Notes: generated from the sequence alone by a model not told the origin. Numbered from the stretch's first letter, positions 42,845 to 52,640 are shown. The stretch is 64,000 bases of DNA from JAHDFB01 sp965658745 (GCA_965658745.1 CBFHTK010000009.1:1-64000), one strand, 5' to 3'. Made by a program: numbers and translations.

Positions 42845-45136
42845 ATGCATAGTACCATCCTTAAAAGATTCCTTTTTTTCTTCGTTGTATTTTCGATTAT
42901 TTCATGCAACAATCAAAGTGCTTTTGTCAAATCCTCCTCCATGAATAAGAAGGATAAGATCAATGAACGGTGCTGGGAAAGAGCTGATTCTTTGCTGTCA
43001 CTCATGACAATTGGAGAGAAATTAGGACAATTGCAACAATTAGACGGCGGGATAAGTCGGAATGACCTTCCTGAATTAATTGAAGCGGGAAAGGTCGGTT
43101 CTGTGCTGAATGAGGTTGATCCTGCAGTGATTACCAATTATCAGAAAATAGCAGTTGAGAAAAGTAGACTTGGCATTCCTTTGCTTATCGGAAGAGATGT
43201 TATCCATGGTTATAGAACGATTTTTCCGATTCCATTGGCCCAAAGTGCAAGTTGGAATACAGATATTGTAGAAGAGGGAGCTAGAGTTGCTGCTCGAGAA
43301 GCTTCAGTCATGGGAGTCAATTGGACTTTTGCGCCAATGATTGATGTCACTAGAGATCCTAGATGGGGCAGGGTAGCGGAGTCTCCAGGAGAAGATCCTT
43401 TTCTTACGTCAAAAATGGGCGTTGCCATGATCAAGGGATTTCAAGGTGATGGTATTTATGCAAATGGAAATATTGCCGCTTGCGCAAAACATTTTGCAGC
43501 TTATGGAATGGCAGAAGGTGGAAGAGATTATAATTCAGCTGTGGTTGGAGAAAGGCAACTGCGAGAAGTTTATTTAAGGCCGTTTAAGGCAGCAGTAGAA
43601 AGTGATGCCTTGAGTTTTATGACTTCTTTCAATGAGATTGATGATATTCCCGCATCTGGAAACCGCTTTTTATTACGAAAGGTATTGCGTGACGAATGGA
43701 ACTATGATGGAATGGTTGTGAGCGATTGGGAATCGATTATTGAGATGATCGCGCATGGATACTGTGAAGATGAGAAGGAAGCTGCCTTCAAAGCTATGAG
43801 AGCTGGCGTTGATATGGAAATGACGAGTACATCATATAATGATCATCTTGAAGCTTTGATAAGTGAAGGTTTGATAGATGTAGAGCTTTTAGATCAAGCT
43901 GTGAGGAGAATACTATTTATGAAGCTGCGACTAGGATTATTTGAAAACCCTTATCCAGTAAGTTCCAATAAAGAGCTTATTCTATCTGAAAAGCATCTTG
44001 AGTCTGCCAAGTTAGCAGCATCAGAAAGTGCAGTACTATTGAAGAATAAGACTTCTATCCTACCGTTGTCAGAAGATATCAACTCAGTTGCAGTAATAGG
44101 CCCGATGGCTGATGCACCGCATGAACAGCTAGGGACTTGGTCATTTGACGGTAAAAAAGCTGATTCTCAGACACCATTGAAAGCACTTGAATCGAAGCTA
44201 GGAGAAAGTATAAAGATTAATTATGCACCAGGCCTAAAAATTAGTAGAACGATGGATCAGTCTGGGTTTAAACAAGCTATTGAAGCAGCCAATAAATCAG
44301 ATCTAATTCTTTACTTCGTGGGAGAAGAGGCCATTCTTTCAGGTGAGGCGCATAGTAGAGCACATCTTGATTTACCAGGTGCGCAAGAGGAATTACTCAC
44401 GGAGTTATCAAAGACAGGTAAAAGGATTGTTTTGATAGTTATCGCAGGCCGACCGTTGATTTTAACTGATATTCTACCGCAGGTTGATGCGGTCCTCTAT
44501 GCATGGCAGGGAGGAACTATGGCTGGTCCAGCTATTGTCGATCTTCTTACTGGAAAAGCAAATCCTTCAGGTAAATTGCCAATTACTTTTCCTAGAGCAG
44601 TAGGCCAGATTCCTATGTATCATGCACACAAGAATACGGGCCGACCTTCTTCGGATTCTGAGTGGGTTCCTATGTACGATATCCCTGTGGAGGCATGGCA
44701 AACGTCGCTTGGAAATAGTTCTCATTACCTTGATGAAGGCTTTATGCCACTATTTCCTTTTGGGTATGGATTGTCTTACACTACCTTTAGCTATGATAAT
44801 CTGAGAATTAGTAAGGAGAAAATGAAGGTAAATGAAGTTGTGCCCGTTGAAGTTGACGTTACAAACACAGGTGAACTTGCGGGTAAAGAAGTAGTTCAAC
44901 TATACATTCAAGATTTATTTGCAAGCGTTACTCGACCAGTAAAGGAATTAAAAGGCTTTCAAAAAATAAGCTTGAAGGCGGGCGAAAAGAGAACCATTCG
45001 ATTCCAAGTGAGCGCTGAGCAATTGAATTTTTTCAATGAGGATATCAACTTTACAACTGAACCTGGCGACTTTAAGATATGGATAGGTAGCCATTCTGAT
45101 ACCGAGCAATATGTAAATCTTGAGGTTGTCAAATAG
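42845..45136 (+). CDS. GH3 beta-glucosidase lipoprotein (2)
   Basis: This 763-residue lipoprotein has the lipobox IISC. The domain order is as in BglX: barrel (about 45-370; RDPRWGRVAESPGEDPFLTS, KHFAAYGMAEGGRDYN) with the nucleophile Asp in GMVVSDWES near 291, C-terminal sandwich (about 395-615; GEEAILSGEAHSR) and a fibronectin-III-like domain (about 665-755). It is a paralogue of the protein at 23505-25826 but clearly diverged. Together with the GH30 gene 39 bp upstream it would complete degradation of beta-gluco-oligosaccharides to glucose. The two GH3 enzymes may prefer different linkages. Confidence 0.9.
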   Translation: MHSTILKRFLFFFVVFSIISCNNQSAFVKSSSMNKKDKINERCWERADSLLSLMTIGEKLGQLQQLDGGISRNDLPELIEAGKVGSVLNEVDPAVITNYQKIAVEKSRLGIPLLIGRDVIHGYRTIFPIPLAQSASWNTDIVEEGARVAAREASVMGVNWTFAPMIDVTRDPRWGRVAESPGEDPFLTSKMGVAMIKGFQGDGIYANGNIAACAKHFAAYGMAEGGRDYNSAVVGERQLREVYLRPFKAAVESDALSFMTSFNEIDDIPASGNRFLLRKVLRDEWNYDGMVVSDWESIIEMIAHGYCEDEKEAAFKAMRAGVDMEMTSTSYNDHLEALISEGLIDVELLDQAVRRILFMKLRLGLFENPYPVSSNKELILSEKHLESAKLAASESAVLLKNKTSILPLSEDINSVAVIGPMADAPHEQLGTWSFDGKKADSQTPLKALESKLGESIKINYAPGLKISRTMDQSGFKQAIEAANKSDLILYFVGEEAILSGEAHSRAHLDLPGAQEELLTELSKTGKRIVLIVIAGRPLILTDILPQVDAVLYAWQGGTMAGPAIVDLLTGKANPSGKLPITFPRAVGQIPMYHAHKNTGRPSSDSEWVPMYDIPVEAWQTSLGNSSHYLDEGFMPLFPFGYGLSYTTFSYDNLRISKEKMKVNEVVPVEVDVTNTGELAGKEVVQLYIQDLFASVTRPVKELKGFQKISLKAGEKRTIRFQVSAEQLNFFNEDINFTTEPGDFKIWIGSHSDTEQYVNLEVVK

Positions 45137-45145
45137 ATCGTGGTA

Positions 45146-45979
45146 TTATTTAATTCGCTCTTGAGAACCGTCTAGGAAGTAAAGATAAGAGCTCATGATC
45201 GCGTCGTGTATTGCAATATTGAGAGCGTTTTCATAAGATATATCCTCTACAGAAGAGATTTCGGATGACAAAAGGTTGTTGTTTTCCTTTAATTTCTGAT
45301 TGTAGGCAATGCGGCCTGATGTTCCTGGGTGCTTATAGGAACCGACAAATTTATCGCCCACTTTGTACTTCCATGCTGATTCGACAAAGACCTGTAAAAA
45401 CCATTCCGATTCTGTCAAATTAACTTTATAGACTTTGATATTCTGAATTTTGCCATGTGCGTAGTAGTCGTATCGTCCTATAGTCTCACCGTGATAATCA
45501 TTGGTGATATTGTTCAGATAAATGAACGATGGCTCCACTTGTTGGAAGACTAGCTCCATCCCAGTCTGATAGATATTTTCTGAAAGTTTGCCGTCGTGCA
45601 TCAAGTCTTTCTTGTATGTTGCGTAATCCATTTCATTGACAGCGTATTCTTTTTCTGGGTCATAGTCTAAGCCGACAATCTTAACTTTCGCAATCGAACT
45701 AGAATCCACATAGAAACGCTGTTGAGCTGAGTATGTATAGTTTGTTTTATCGTGTAAGATATCGTGAAACCTGAGATATCCTGACTCTATAACAATAGCT
45801 TGATAGATTGGGGCTTCCTTCTCTAGAGTAAAAAATGCTTGACCATCCCATTCTATTTAATCAATGAGAAGTTTAGTAGAATCCCCTTCCAAACGAATAA
45901 AAAAAGTCTTTTGGGTAATAGCCATACTTGAGAAAAGTAGACTGAAAATGATCGATAAATAAAGTTTTTCTAAAGACAT
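45146..45979 (-). pseudogene. Exported protein interrupted by an in-frame stop
   Basis: An ATG at 45979 starts a signal peptide (MSLEKLYLSIIFSLLFSS) and the frame runs to a TAA at 45857-45859. The very same frame then continues without further stops to 45146, giving about 277 residues in all. The part after the stop has normal coding character (IEWDGQAFFTLEKEAPIYQA, later FYVDSSSIAKVKIVGLDYDP). No family is recognised; the protein appears to be a periplasmic or surface one of beta-rich type with a DYYAHGKIQNIKVYKVN segment. The stop could be a point mutation, an assembly error or true decay. It is transcribed divergently from the membrane-protein gene at 46120 and converges with the GH3 gene. 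Confidence 0.75.
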
Positions 45980-46119
45980 TTCGTTGCGTTGTGCACGTAA
46001 TATACTGAGTTTCTCTCTATCAGTCAAGCATCTACCAATAAAGTCATCCTTCTTACTGATGATTCTCAAATCCATCAAAATGCTGCAAAATGTAAATGGT
46101 TTTAGCGTAATTTGAGCCT

Positions 46120-47142
46120 ATGCAATATCATAAACTAGCAATTTACCGCTTGACAGCATTGTGGGCATTTGTAGAATGCGGCTTAGGAGGGATTCTGCAT
46201 GCCGCTAAGTTGCCAGTTACAGGTTTTGTGATTGGTGCATTTGCAATAGTGATTCTTACAATGATGGCGACGATCATCAAGCGATCAGACCTTTCAATCC
46301 GAGAGCATTTGCTACCGGCGGTCATGGTTGTCATTTTGGTAAAAGCAATGGTTACCCCGCATGCTGGAATCGGTGCTTATTTAGCAGTGGGATTCCAAGG
46401 CTTAATTGCTTTTCTACTCTATTCTACAGGACTTCCACTTCGCATTTCAGCTGTTTTACTTGGCATTTTTTCAATGGTGGAGTCTGCGCTCCAAAAAGTC
46501 TTGGTACTTAGCCTTATATACGGTAATTCTATTTGGGAGGCAATTGAAGGTCTAGCTACTTGGTTAAGCCAGCAATTTGGCTTGAGTGAAACTGTATTGA
46601 CTAGTTTTGAATTGGTGAGTGGATACACCGGAATATATGCTTTATGGGGCAGTATTGTAGGGTGGGGTAGTGTTACACTGGCACGTCAGATTGTGCAAGA
46701 GGAGGACATTAGTGCATATCAGATCGATATTTTGAAAGCGAGCGATCCTGAAAGTCGCAAAAGAAGAAAGAGGTGGAAATTAGTGGTAGTAGTTTTGATT
46801 CTGGTTGGAATCTGTACGTTTTTTCTATTGTCAGATCGATCAAACAGTATCCTATACTTAATAGCAAGAGTTATACTTGTTTTGATCCTAGTATTTAAGG
46901 TGATTGGACCTTTGGCGACCAACCTACTTCACAGATTTTTAAAAGGAAAGCAGACTGAATATAAGGATCGCTTGGCGGGTGTATTGGATCTACTTCCTTA
47001 CATGAGACAGATTATCAAGATTTCGTGGAAAGATGCCTCGGATTTTCGAGGTACACGCCGTATTTGGCATTCTACGAAACGTACTTTATTGATAACGCTC
47101 TACCATAATCCAATTGGAGAGGAACGAAACCTCGAGAAATGA
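46120..47142 (+). CDS. Polytopic membrane protein coupled to a THEP1-like NTPase
   Basis: This 340-residue inner-membrane protein has about eight hydrophobic segments: five or so in the first 200 residues (including FVIGAFAIVILTMMA, LPAVMVVILVKAMV, VGFQGLIAFLLYSTG, GYTGIYALWGSIVGW), a basic loop (RKRRKRWK), and two or three more after it. The last 60 residues are basic and cytoplasmic. The glycine/alanine-rich N-terminal half is reminiscent of S components of ECF-type vitamin transporters, but I cannot assign it. Its stop overlaps the start of the NTPase gene by 4 bp, which strongly suggests a functional pair. The substrate is unknown. Confidence 0.75.
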   Translation: MQYHKLAIYRLTALWAFVECGLGGILHAAKLPVTGFVIGAFAIVILTMMATIIKRSDLSIREHLLPAVMVVILVKAMVTPHAGIGAYLAVGFQGLIAFLLYSTGLPLRISAVLLGIFSMVESALQKVLVLSLIYGNSIWEAIEGLATWLSQQFGLSETVLTSFELVSGYTGIYALWGSIVGWGSVTLARQIVQEEDISAYQIDILKASDPESRKRRKRWKLVVVVLILVGICTFFLLSDRSNSILYLIARVILVLILVFKVIGPLATNLLHRFLKGKQTEYKDRLAGVLDLLPYMRQIIKISWKDASDFRGTRRIWHSTKRTLLITLYHNPIGEERNLEK

Positions 47143-47609
47143 TTAAAATTTGGACGGGTCCAATAAGAACTGGAAAGACTACACATTTGCAGTCTGTATA
47201 TGATCAGCAAAGAAGTATTGGCGGTTTTCTCACTCCGGACCAGTCAAACGTAAGGATGTTGTACGATATTCAATTGAAGCGATTTTATGAGTTTGAAACT
47301 CAAAAGGATGATATTGAGGTAGTCAGTATAGGTCGATTCAAATTTAGCAAAGCCAGCTTTGATCTAGCTGCGAAAAGAATGAAACACCAAGCTCATGATC
47401 CAAAAATAAAAGTAATCGCAATTGATGAAATAGGCAAACTTGAGTTAAAAGGAGAGGGGTTTTATGACGTTTTTGTCGACTTGTTATCAAGTGAAAAGGA
47501 TCTCCACTTAGTGGTAAGAGACTATCTTCATAATGAAGTTATTGAACTCATCCGGTCGCTGGGATACACTGGAAAGATCGTTAGCGAAACTATCAGCGCA
47601 CAGAACTAG
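47139..47609 (+). CDS. THEP1-like nucleoside-triphosphatase
   Basis: This 156-residue P-loop NTPase has Walker A GPIRTGKTTHL (residues of about 7-17), Walker B IAIDEIGKLEL (about 93-103), and a family-typical segment near 30 (GGFLTPD, compare GGFYTxE in THEP1). NTPases of this family hydrolyse ATP or GTP slowly and their role is not settled. ATGA overlap with the upstream membrane-protein gene implies translational coupling, so it may energise or regulate that protein. The length is slightly below the 170-190 residues usual for the family. Confidence 0.82.
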   Translation: MIKIWTGPIRTGKTTHLQSVYDQQRSIGGFLTPDQSNVRMLYDIQLKRFYEFETQKDDIEVVSIGRFKFSKASFDLAAKRMKHQAHDPKIKVIAIDEIGKLELKGEGFYDVFVDLLSSEKDLHLVVRDYLHNEVIELIRSLGYTGKIVSETISAQN

Positions 47610-47648
47610 CTGTGTGAAATATATATAAGATCCTAGTCAAGTAGTTGA

Positions 47649-48914
47649 TTATTCAGGCAGCCTCCACTTCACCATGCGCACAGGTGTTTGCTTTACAGCG
47701 TTAATGGCGCCATTGGCTCTTCGCTTATTGAAGATCATAGCAATCGTCATAATTACTCCAGTACCGAGAATAATATACAAGAGTATTCCTTGGCTAAAGT
47801 TTTCATTGATAACTTCCGCTGGGATTGCATTGAATAATAAGATCGTGATTAGACCTCTTGGCGCGATATAAAGCTGCGGTAAGATGTCTTTTCCGATCGA
47901 TGTACGCAATATAATGTAGCGGATGACATAAATTATTAGTAGGCAGAGCGCTGATATTCCTAAAACATCCCAGCTAGCAAGCGAGTCAAAAGTAATTGTG
48001 ATACCGAAGATTACAAAAAAGAAGGTGCGCACAACAAACGCAGTTTCCATTGTGATGACATGCAGTCCTTCATAGACTTCATGTGCAGCTTCTCGATCCA
48101 GCCATTTATTTAATCGGCCAGCAAAGAATATGTCCATATTGGAAATCACTAATCCAAAAATTAGAATCGAGAGTAACGAAGAAAGATGAGCTTGTTTTTC
48201 AACTGAATATATCAGTAATAGAACAGAGATCAGCAAGAACAGCTTTACTTGTGATTTGATCTTTTGAAATACGATTACAAGTAAATAACTAGTAACAACA
48301 GCTATAAGGATTGTGAGAAGAGTTGTCAAAGCAAAGTTTCCTATACCTCCACCACCGTGGCTTGAATCACCTTCCACATGAACTTGTGCAGTTAAAAAAT
48401 AGAATAGCATGATCCCAAGAATATCTGAAAAAGTCGATTCGTAAATATGAAACTCTTTTTTGTCCTTCCGAAGATCAAGGACGCTAGGTATTATGATTGC
48501 ACTAGATAAAATAGACAGCGGCGTTGCATAAATCCAAGCTTGGATATTGGACATCCCCTCTATGAAGTACTGCAAGACTAATTTTGTAACATAAGTAGAA
48601 AGGAGTAGACCTATTAGAGCAATGGCTAAAGCACGGACGATTGGAACTATTTTTTCACTGTCAAGCTTGAGCTCCAAAGCTGCTTCTAATACAATCATTA
48701 TAAGTCCCACAATGCCCAGAATCTCAAGGATTCCGTCAAATTTGAAGGATGCAAGATCAGCGTATTGTAAGCCAAAATTTACAAGTACTCCTAGAACTAT
48801 TAGAAGTAGAACTGATGGAATACTTGTTCTCTTTGATATTTCACCAAAGAAATAAGAGATAATCAAGATAATTGAGCCTACTATGATTAAACTGTAAGGT
48901 GAAATTTGGTCCAT
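47649..48914 (-). CDS. Cation/proton antiporter (CPA family)
   Basis: This 421-residue inner-membrane protein has 11-13 hydrophobic segments typical of the Na+(K+)/H+ exchanger fold: IIVGSIILIISYFFGEISKR, SVLLLIVLGVLVNFG, IVGLIMIVLEAALELKLD, and TPLSILSSAIIIPSV in the ion-binding region. It has no C-terminal TrkA-type regulatory domain. Its ATG overlaps the stop of the MscS-like gene at 48914, so it belongs to the three-gene operon with the ATPase gene (49602). I infer a role in ion or osmotic homeostasis; the cation is unknown. Confidence 0.85.
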   Translation of the reverse strand: MDQISPYSLIIVGSIILIISYFFGEISKRTSIPSVLLLIVLGVLVNFGLQYADLASFKFDGILEILGIVGLIMIVLEAALELKLDSEKIVPIVRALAIALIGLLLSTYVTKLVLQYFIEGMSNIQAWIYATPLSILSSAIIIPSVLDLRKDKKEFHIYESTFSDILGIMLFYFLTAQVHVEGDSSHGGGGIGNFALTTLLTILIAVVTSYLLVIVFQKIKSQVKLFLLISVLLLIYSVEKQAHLSSLLSILIFGLVISNMDIFFAGRLNKWLDREAAHEVYEGLHVITMETAFVVRTFFFVIFGITITFDSLASWDVLGISALCLLIIYVIRYIILRTSIGKDILPQLYIAPRGLITILLFNAIPAEVINENFSQGILLYIILGTGVIMTIAMIFNKRRANGAINAVKQTPVRMVKWRLPE

Positions 48915-49600
48915 TACTGTACATTTTCTTTTTGAATAATATCAAATCCTATTTTATTCAATTGGTTGAATAGGCTTGTTTTAAATCGGTCATTTGCCAA
49001 AGTAACGCTGACATCGTACCCATTTTCCGTATGATTGATCTCAATACTTGACCCCATCTCCAAAAAGTGAAAATTAAAGATGGTTTCTTCGAGATCCTGG
49101 ACAGTAAGATTACCTGCCTTGTCATGTTGTTTACAAAGGAAGTTGATATATCTTGTTTGATCACTTTTATACTTTTCTATAACTTCAGTGCCAACAATTT
49201 GAAATGGTATAAAGAGGTTATTGTTAGCCGAAAGTAACTTTAGACCTGCAAGATTAATATCTGCCACTTTGCCAGTATGTTTACCAATCGTTACTAGGTC
49301 ACCAGTTTCAATTTCCGAGTTGTTGGTTACTATGATTCCTTTGATATATGCTGTTAACACAGGGTAGAAAAGAAGTAATGCAAAAACCACGATCAAACCG
49401 TGAATCATTGGATTAACCATCACGAATGCGACAATCAGCAGAACTAGAGCAATCGAATTCACAAGGCTGAGATTATGCACTCTTAATAGTCTCTGTACCA
49501 AGTCTCTGTTTCTATTCAAAAGCAAATAGATTGCAGTAATGACTAAGGCAATCATGATAAATTGAAACCAACTCAAATATGCTTCGAAAAGTGATTCCAT
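48914..49600 (-). CDS. Short MscS-like mechanosensitive channel
   Basis: This 228-residue membrane protein has three N-terminal hydrophobic segments at about 12-28, 45-65 and 67-90. A small MscS-type beta domain follows (IETGDLVTIGKHTGKVADIN, then LKLLSANNNLFIPFQIV), which matches the family pattern GDxVxxxxxxGxVxxIxxxxxxLxxxxNxxxxIPN, with PF instead of PN. A cytosolic alpha/beta tail ends the protein. It is shorter than E. coli MscS (286). It begins 1 bp after the ATPase gene stop and overlaps the antiporter start, so the three are co-expressed. The channel may be gated or controlled by the ATPase rather than by tension alone. Confidence 0.8.
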   Translation of the reverse strand: MESLFEAYLSWFQFIMIALVITAIYLLLNRNRDLVQRLLRVHNLSLVNSIALVLLIVAFVMVNPMIHGLIVVFALLLFYPVLTAYIKGIIVTNNSEIETGDLVTIGKHTGKVADINLAGLKLLSANNNLFIPFQIVGTEVIEKYKSDQTRYINFLCKQHDKAGNLTVQDLEETIFNFHFLEMGSSIEINHTENGYDVSVTLANDRFKTSLFNQLNKIGFDIIQKENVQ

Positions 49601-49601
49601 A

Positions 49602-51908
49602 TTATTGGTTTTTTATTTTACTTAAGCTTTGCTCAACGTCAAAGACAATAAAAGGGTTGATTTGCAAATAACCATGCTTTTTACGAATCAAAATCTTGTA
49701 TCCAAGTAGCTTTCTAATTTCTTCCGTAATGAAGTTGTTATCTGAAGCTGTAAGACCAGTTCGCAAGTAGGATTCTTTTACATGTCTATGAGCTAGAATT
49801 ATCCTCAATACCATCTGATGCTGATTTACAATTTCACTAAAGCTGAGAGGTATGTTCCTATGTATTTCTTGACCTTCCAAGTATCTTTCCCAATCAAGTA
49901 GACTCGCACCGATATTGTTACGATTAAGTCTTGATATTGAAATCGCTTTCTGATGAAGTGAAGCATTTTCATCAGATTTAAAATCCTTAAGAGACGCATT
50001 ATGCCTTATCACAATTGCATTTGCAATCTGAGTTGAAGACATTTTGTCAAGAACGATAGTCTCTGAAAATCTCGACTTGAAATTAAACATCCTCTCGATT
50101 TGGTGAAGAGCATGATGATTGGTTGAGATCAGGAAGAATAATCTCTTGTTGTATTTTGCGATAGCATCAACCAAATCTCGAATACTATCGTAAAAACCAC
50201 CCTCTGTGTATTGCCATAATTCGATATCATCTATACAAATGATGCACGGCTGCGCAATGCTTTGTTTAGCTAAAAAAATCAAGGTTTCTCCAAGAGAGTC
50301 ACTTATTTGATGCTTTCTTCCATTAAATTCGATTTCTTTACCTTTTTTGATAGAGACGAATCTACGTTCGGGATATTGTTGAGCTAGAAACTCAATAAAA
50401 CTCGTTTTTCCTGCACCGTACTTACCTGCTAGTAACACTGAACCTTGATACCCTTCTCTCCATCTCTCATATGCCTTATCAAATAATTGCAAAGGTTTCT
50501 GTCTTTCAATAAAAAAAGATCTCCCGATATAACCCTTCTTAAGAAATAAGCTATTTGCATCAAGGTCATTTTCGTCAATTAGTCTTGTATCAACGTAATG
50601 AAAAGGGTCTTCGGTGAGATTGTACAGGTATGGGATTCTCTGTCTCTTGATCAGATCATTTAATTTGGTTTTCCAATCTTCCCAAAATGACGTCTCATAC
50701 CATAATTTCTGTCCCGTCAACTTGGTCATGCTGATAAAGCTAATAGGAGGTAAAAAGGATCTCTTGGGATCGTAGAGAACATCGATATCAAGTTGTTCCT
50801 GTGCCCTAATGTTAATTTCTGCGATAATTTTATCTAGATCAGCAAGATATGTATTGACATCTAAATGTATCTTTTCAATTGATTCATTGAATTTTCCCGA
50901 ATCAAATTGGTAATTTACTTTATCAGTAAGGCTTAAACTTTCTATTTTATTTCGCGTGTTAAAAAGTGTAATATTACTGCTATCGTACAAGATGTTGATA
51001 TCTGAATCTGCATCGAGAATTTTTGGAACTATTTCTGAATCAATCCATACTTCTAAGTCTTTATCGAAATTGATTTCTTTATAAATCATTTCACCACCTC
51101 TAGAGAATACCGGAATGCGAAGCTCTCCAAATTTAGATTGGAATGACTTGAGATTAAACTCGTTTGCTTTTTGTAAATCAATCTGCTCACTTACTCTCTG
51201 AATTGATTTTGCAAGTTGTAGCAAGTCACTTTTTTCGCATTCTTTTGGCAATGACTTTATTGATATTTGTGCATCATTTAGGAGACCAGAAAGATACCGA
51301 AGCTGCACTAATCTCGCATTTGTATAATCTAGCAAATGCTCTCGAAAATTGGTTAATGCAGGTACAAGTTGCTCGATTTCTTTGTTTGAACTGAAGATGA
51401 TCTCAATTTGCTTAGCAAGTTGTTCTAATTGAGAAATAACCTCCTTATTTGGTCGATTTTGATGCAGCCATTGACTGTCAGAAGATTCTTTGTTTTTAGC
51501 TATATCGTATAGCAGATTAGCTGTCGAAGTTGCAGCATCAGCAAGTACCAATCGAATCTCTTCGGAGATAGAGAAATCGTTCTCTTTACTATCATTTTCT
51601 AAACGAAATTTTCCAAGTTCAGAAATGTGTTTTCTAGTCAATTTTAGAAACGCATCCCTGATCAATATAGAAAGGTCAAGCGCTTCAATAGACCATAAAA
51701 ACTGTACTTGACGCGCTTGTTTGTCTATATTCGTTGTACTTTCTGGCAATAAATCTACATCTGCTTCCTCTATTAGATTAGCGAACGAACGTACAAGCTC
51801 TACTGACTTTGATTCGAGGATATTCGTAGTTGTAGTCTTGGAGTTGATAAGTTCTGTCCAACCATTGATTTTGTCTATACAAGAAGTTGCATTTGCTTGC
51901 CAATCCAT
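49602..51908 (-). CDS. Large uncharacterised AAA-type ATPase
   Basis: This is a 768-residue soluble protein. The first 450 or so residues are almost entirely alpha-helical and charged, with several coiled-coil-like stretches (VISQLEQLAKQIEIIF, LLQLAKSIQRVSEQIDLQKA) and no known domain. A P-loop ATPase follows: Walker A LLAGKYGAGKTSFIEFL near 495, Walker B IICIDDIELWQ near 560 and a sensor-like FFLISTNHHAL near 597. The end (about 680-768) looks like a winged-helix domain. The layout recalls ORC/Cdc6- or STAND-like switches. It is directly followed by a mechanosensitive-channel gene (1 bp) and an antiporter gene, so it may be a cytosolic regulator of ion flux. I know of no described system with this composition. 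Confidence 0.8.
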   Translation of the reverse strand: MDWQANATSCIDKINGWTELINSKTTTTNILESKSVELVRSFANLIEEADVDLLPESTTNIDKQARQVQFLWSIEALDLSILIRDAFLKLTRKHISELGKFRLENDSKENDFSISEEIRLVLADAATSTANLLYDIAKNKESSDSQWLHQNRPNKEVISQLEQLAKQIEIIFSSNKEIEQLVPALTNFREHLLDYTNARLVQLRYLSGLLNDAQISIKSLPKECEKSDLLQLAKSIQRVSEQIDLQKANEFNLKSFQSKFGELRIPVFSRGGEMIYKEINFDKDLEVWIDSEIVPKILDADSDINILYDSSNITLFNTRNKIESLSLTDKVNYQFDSGKFNESIEKIHLDVNTYLADLDKIIAEINIRAQEQLDIDVLYDPKRSFLPPISFISMTKLTGQKLWYETSFWEDWKTKLNDLIKRQRIPYLYNLTEDPFHYVDTRLIDENDLDANSLFLKKGYIGRSFFIERQKPLQLFDKAYERWREGYQGSVLLAGKYGAGKTSFIEFLAQQYPERRFVSIKKGKEIEFNGRKHQISDSLGETLIFLAKQSIAQPCIICIDDIELWQYTEGGFYDSIRDLVDAIAKYNKRLFFLISTNHHALHQIERMFNFKSRFSETIVLDKMSSTQIANAIVIRHNASLKDFKSDENASLHQKAISISRLNRNNIGASLLDWERYLEGQEIHRNIPLSFSEIVNQHQMVLRIILAHRHVKESYLRTGLTASDNNFITEEIRKLLGYKILIRKKHGYLQINPFIVFDVEQSLSKIKNQ

Positions 51909-52012
51909 TGAAAGCTAGTTTATAAAACAATGTTATGCTACAAATCTACATAAATATCTACTACACATAGAATTGCAGATTTATGTTGAGATATTACCAG
52001 ATCTTGGAAATT

Positions 52013-52357
52013 TTAGTCTTCGACATCCTCCATGTCTTCGATATCACTCATATCGATGTCATCATCATCATACTTTTCCTCAAGTTCTTCTTTGATTTCA
52101 TCTTTTAGATGACCGTCATCGTCATAAGCGTCATCTTCTAAAATAATATTTACCGCTTCTGAACGAGTCATTAGTATCAAATAGTATCTGTCTTCTGTCT
52201 CGAAAGGAAGTGCACTTACAAACTTATTATCCTTGTTCTTGAAGGTAATCAAATACTTATCAAATCCATAAGGAAAAGACAATCTTAGCTGCTCTAGAAT
52301 TTCTGTAGTCAAGGACTCGTAATCTTTTACTACTCTTGGTTTTGAGACATTGTTCAT
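52013..52357 (-). CDS. Small acidic protein, unknown function
   Basis: This 114-residue soluble protein has a folded N-terminal part (LTTEILEQLRLSFPYGFDKY, then YLITFKNKDNKFVSALPFET, then RYYLILMTRSEAVNIIL) and a highly acidic tail of about 40 residues made of repeated DDD, EE and DIED blocks. The first part resembles small conserved Bacteroidota proteins without assigned function. The tail may bind cations or basic proteins or mimic nucleic acid. It lies about 100 bp upstream of the ATPase gene on the same strand and could be co-transcribed. Confidence 0.7.
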   Translation of the reverse strand: MNNVSKPRVVKDYESLTTEILEQLRLSFPYGFDKYLITFKNKDNKFVSALPFETEDRYYLILMTRSEAVNIILEDDAYDDDGHLKDEIKEELEEKYDDDDIDMSDIEDMEDVED

Positions 52358-52640
52358 GACGATATTATTTTGTGTTTGGGCTTATATGTTATGTCAAAAA
52401 TAACGGTGTTTTTGCAATAAGCAAATTCTATTCATATTAATTTATATTTTAATATTTAGTCAATAGCTTTTGCAATAAATCTCGAGATATTATTATCCAT
52501 AAATGATAGATTACAACATATTATATTCTAAAGCTTAAAGTAGTTTGAAGACCTAAATTACAAAACAAATAAATGCTCATACACCAATGACAAAACACTA
52601 TTAGCTATATGAGAAAACGTCCCTGAGGTAGTACTGCAAA

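Noticed and set aside
49602..51908. Known anti-phage system
   Set aside because: No recognised defence effector (nuclease, TIR, Abi) is present; the partners are a channel and an antiporter, so a defence role remains only a possibility.
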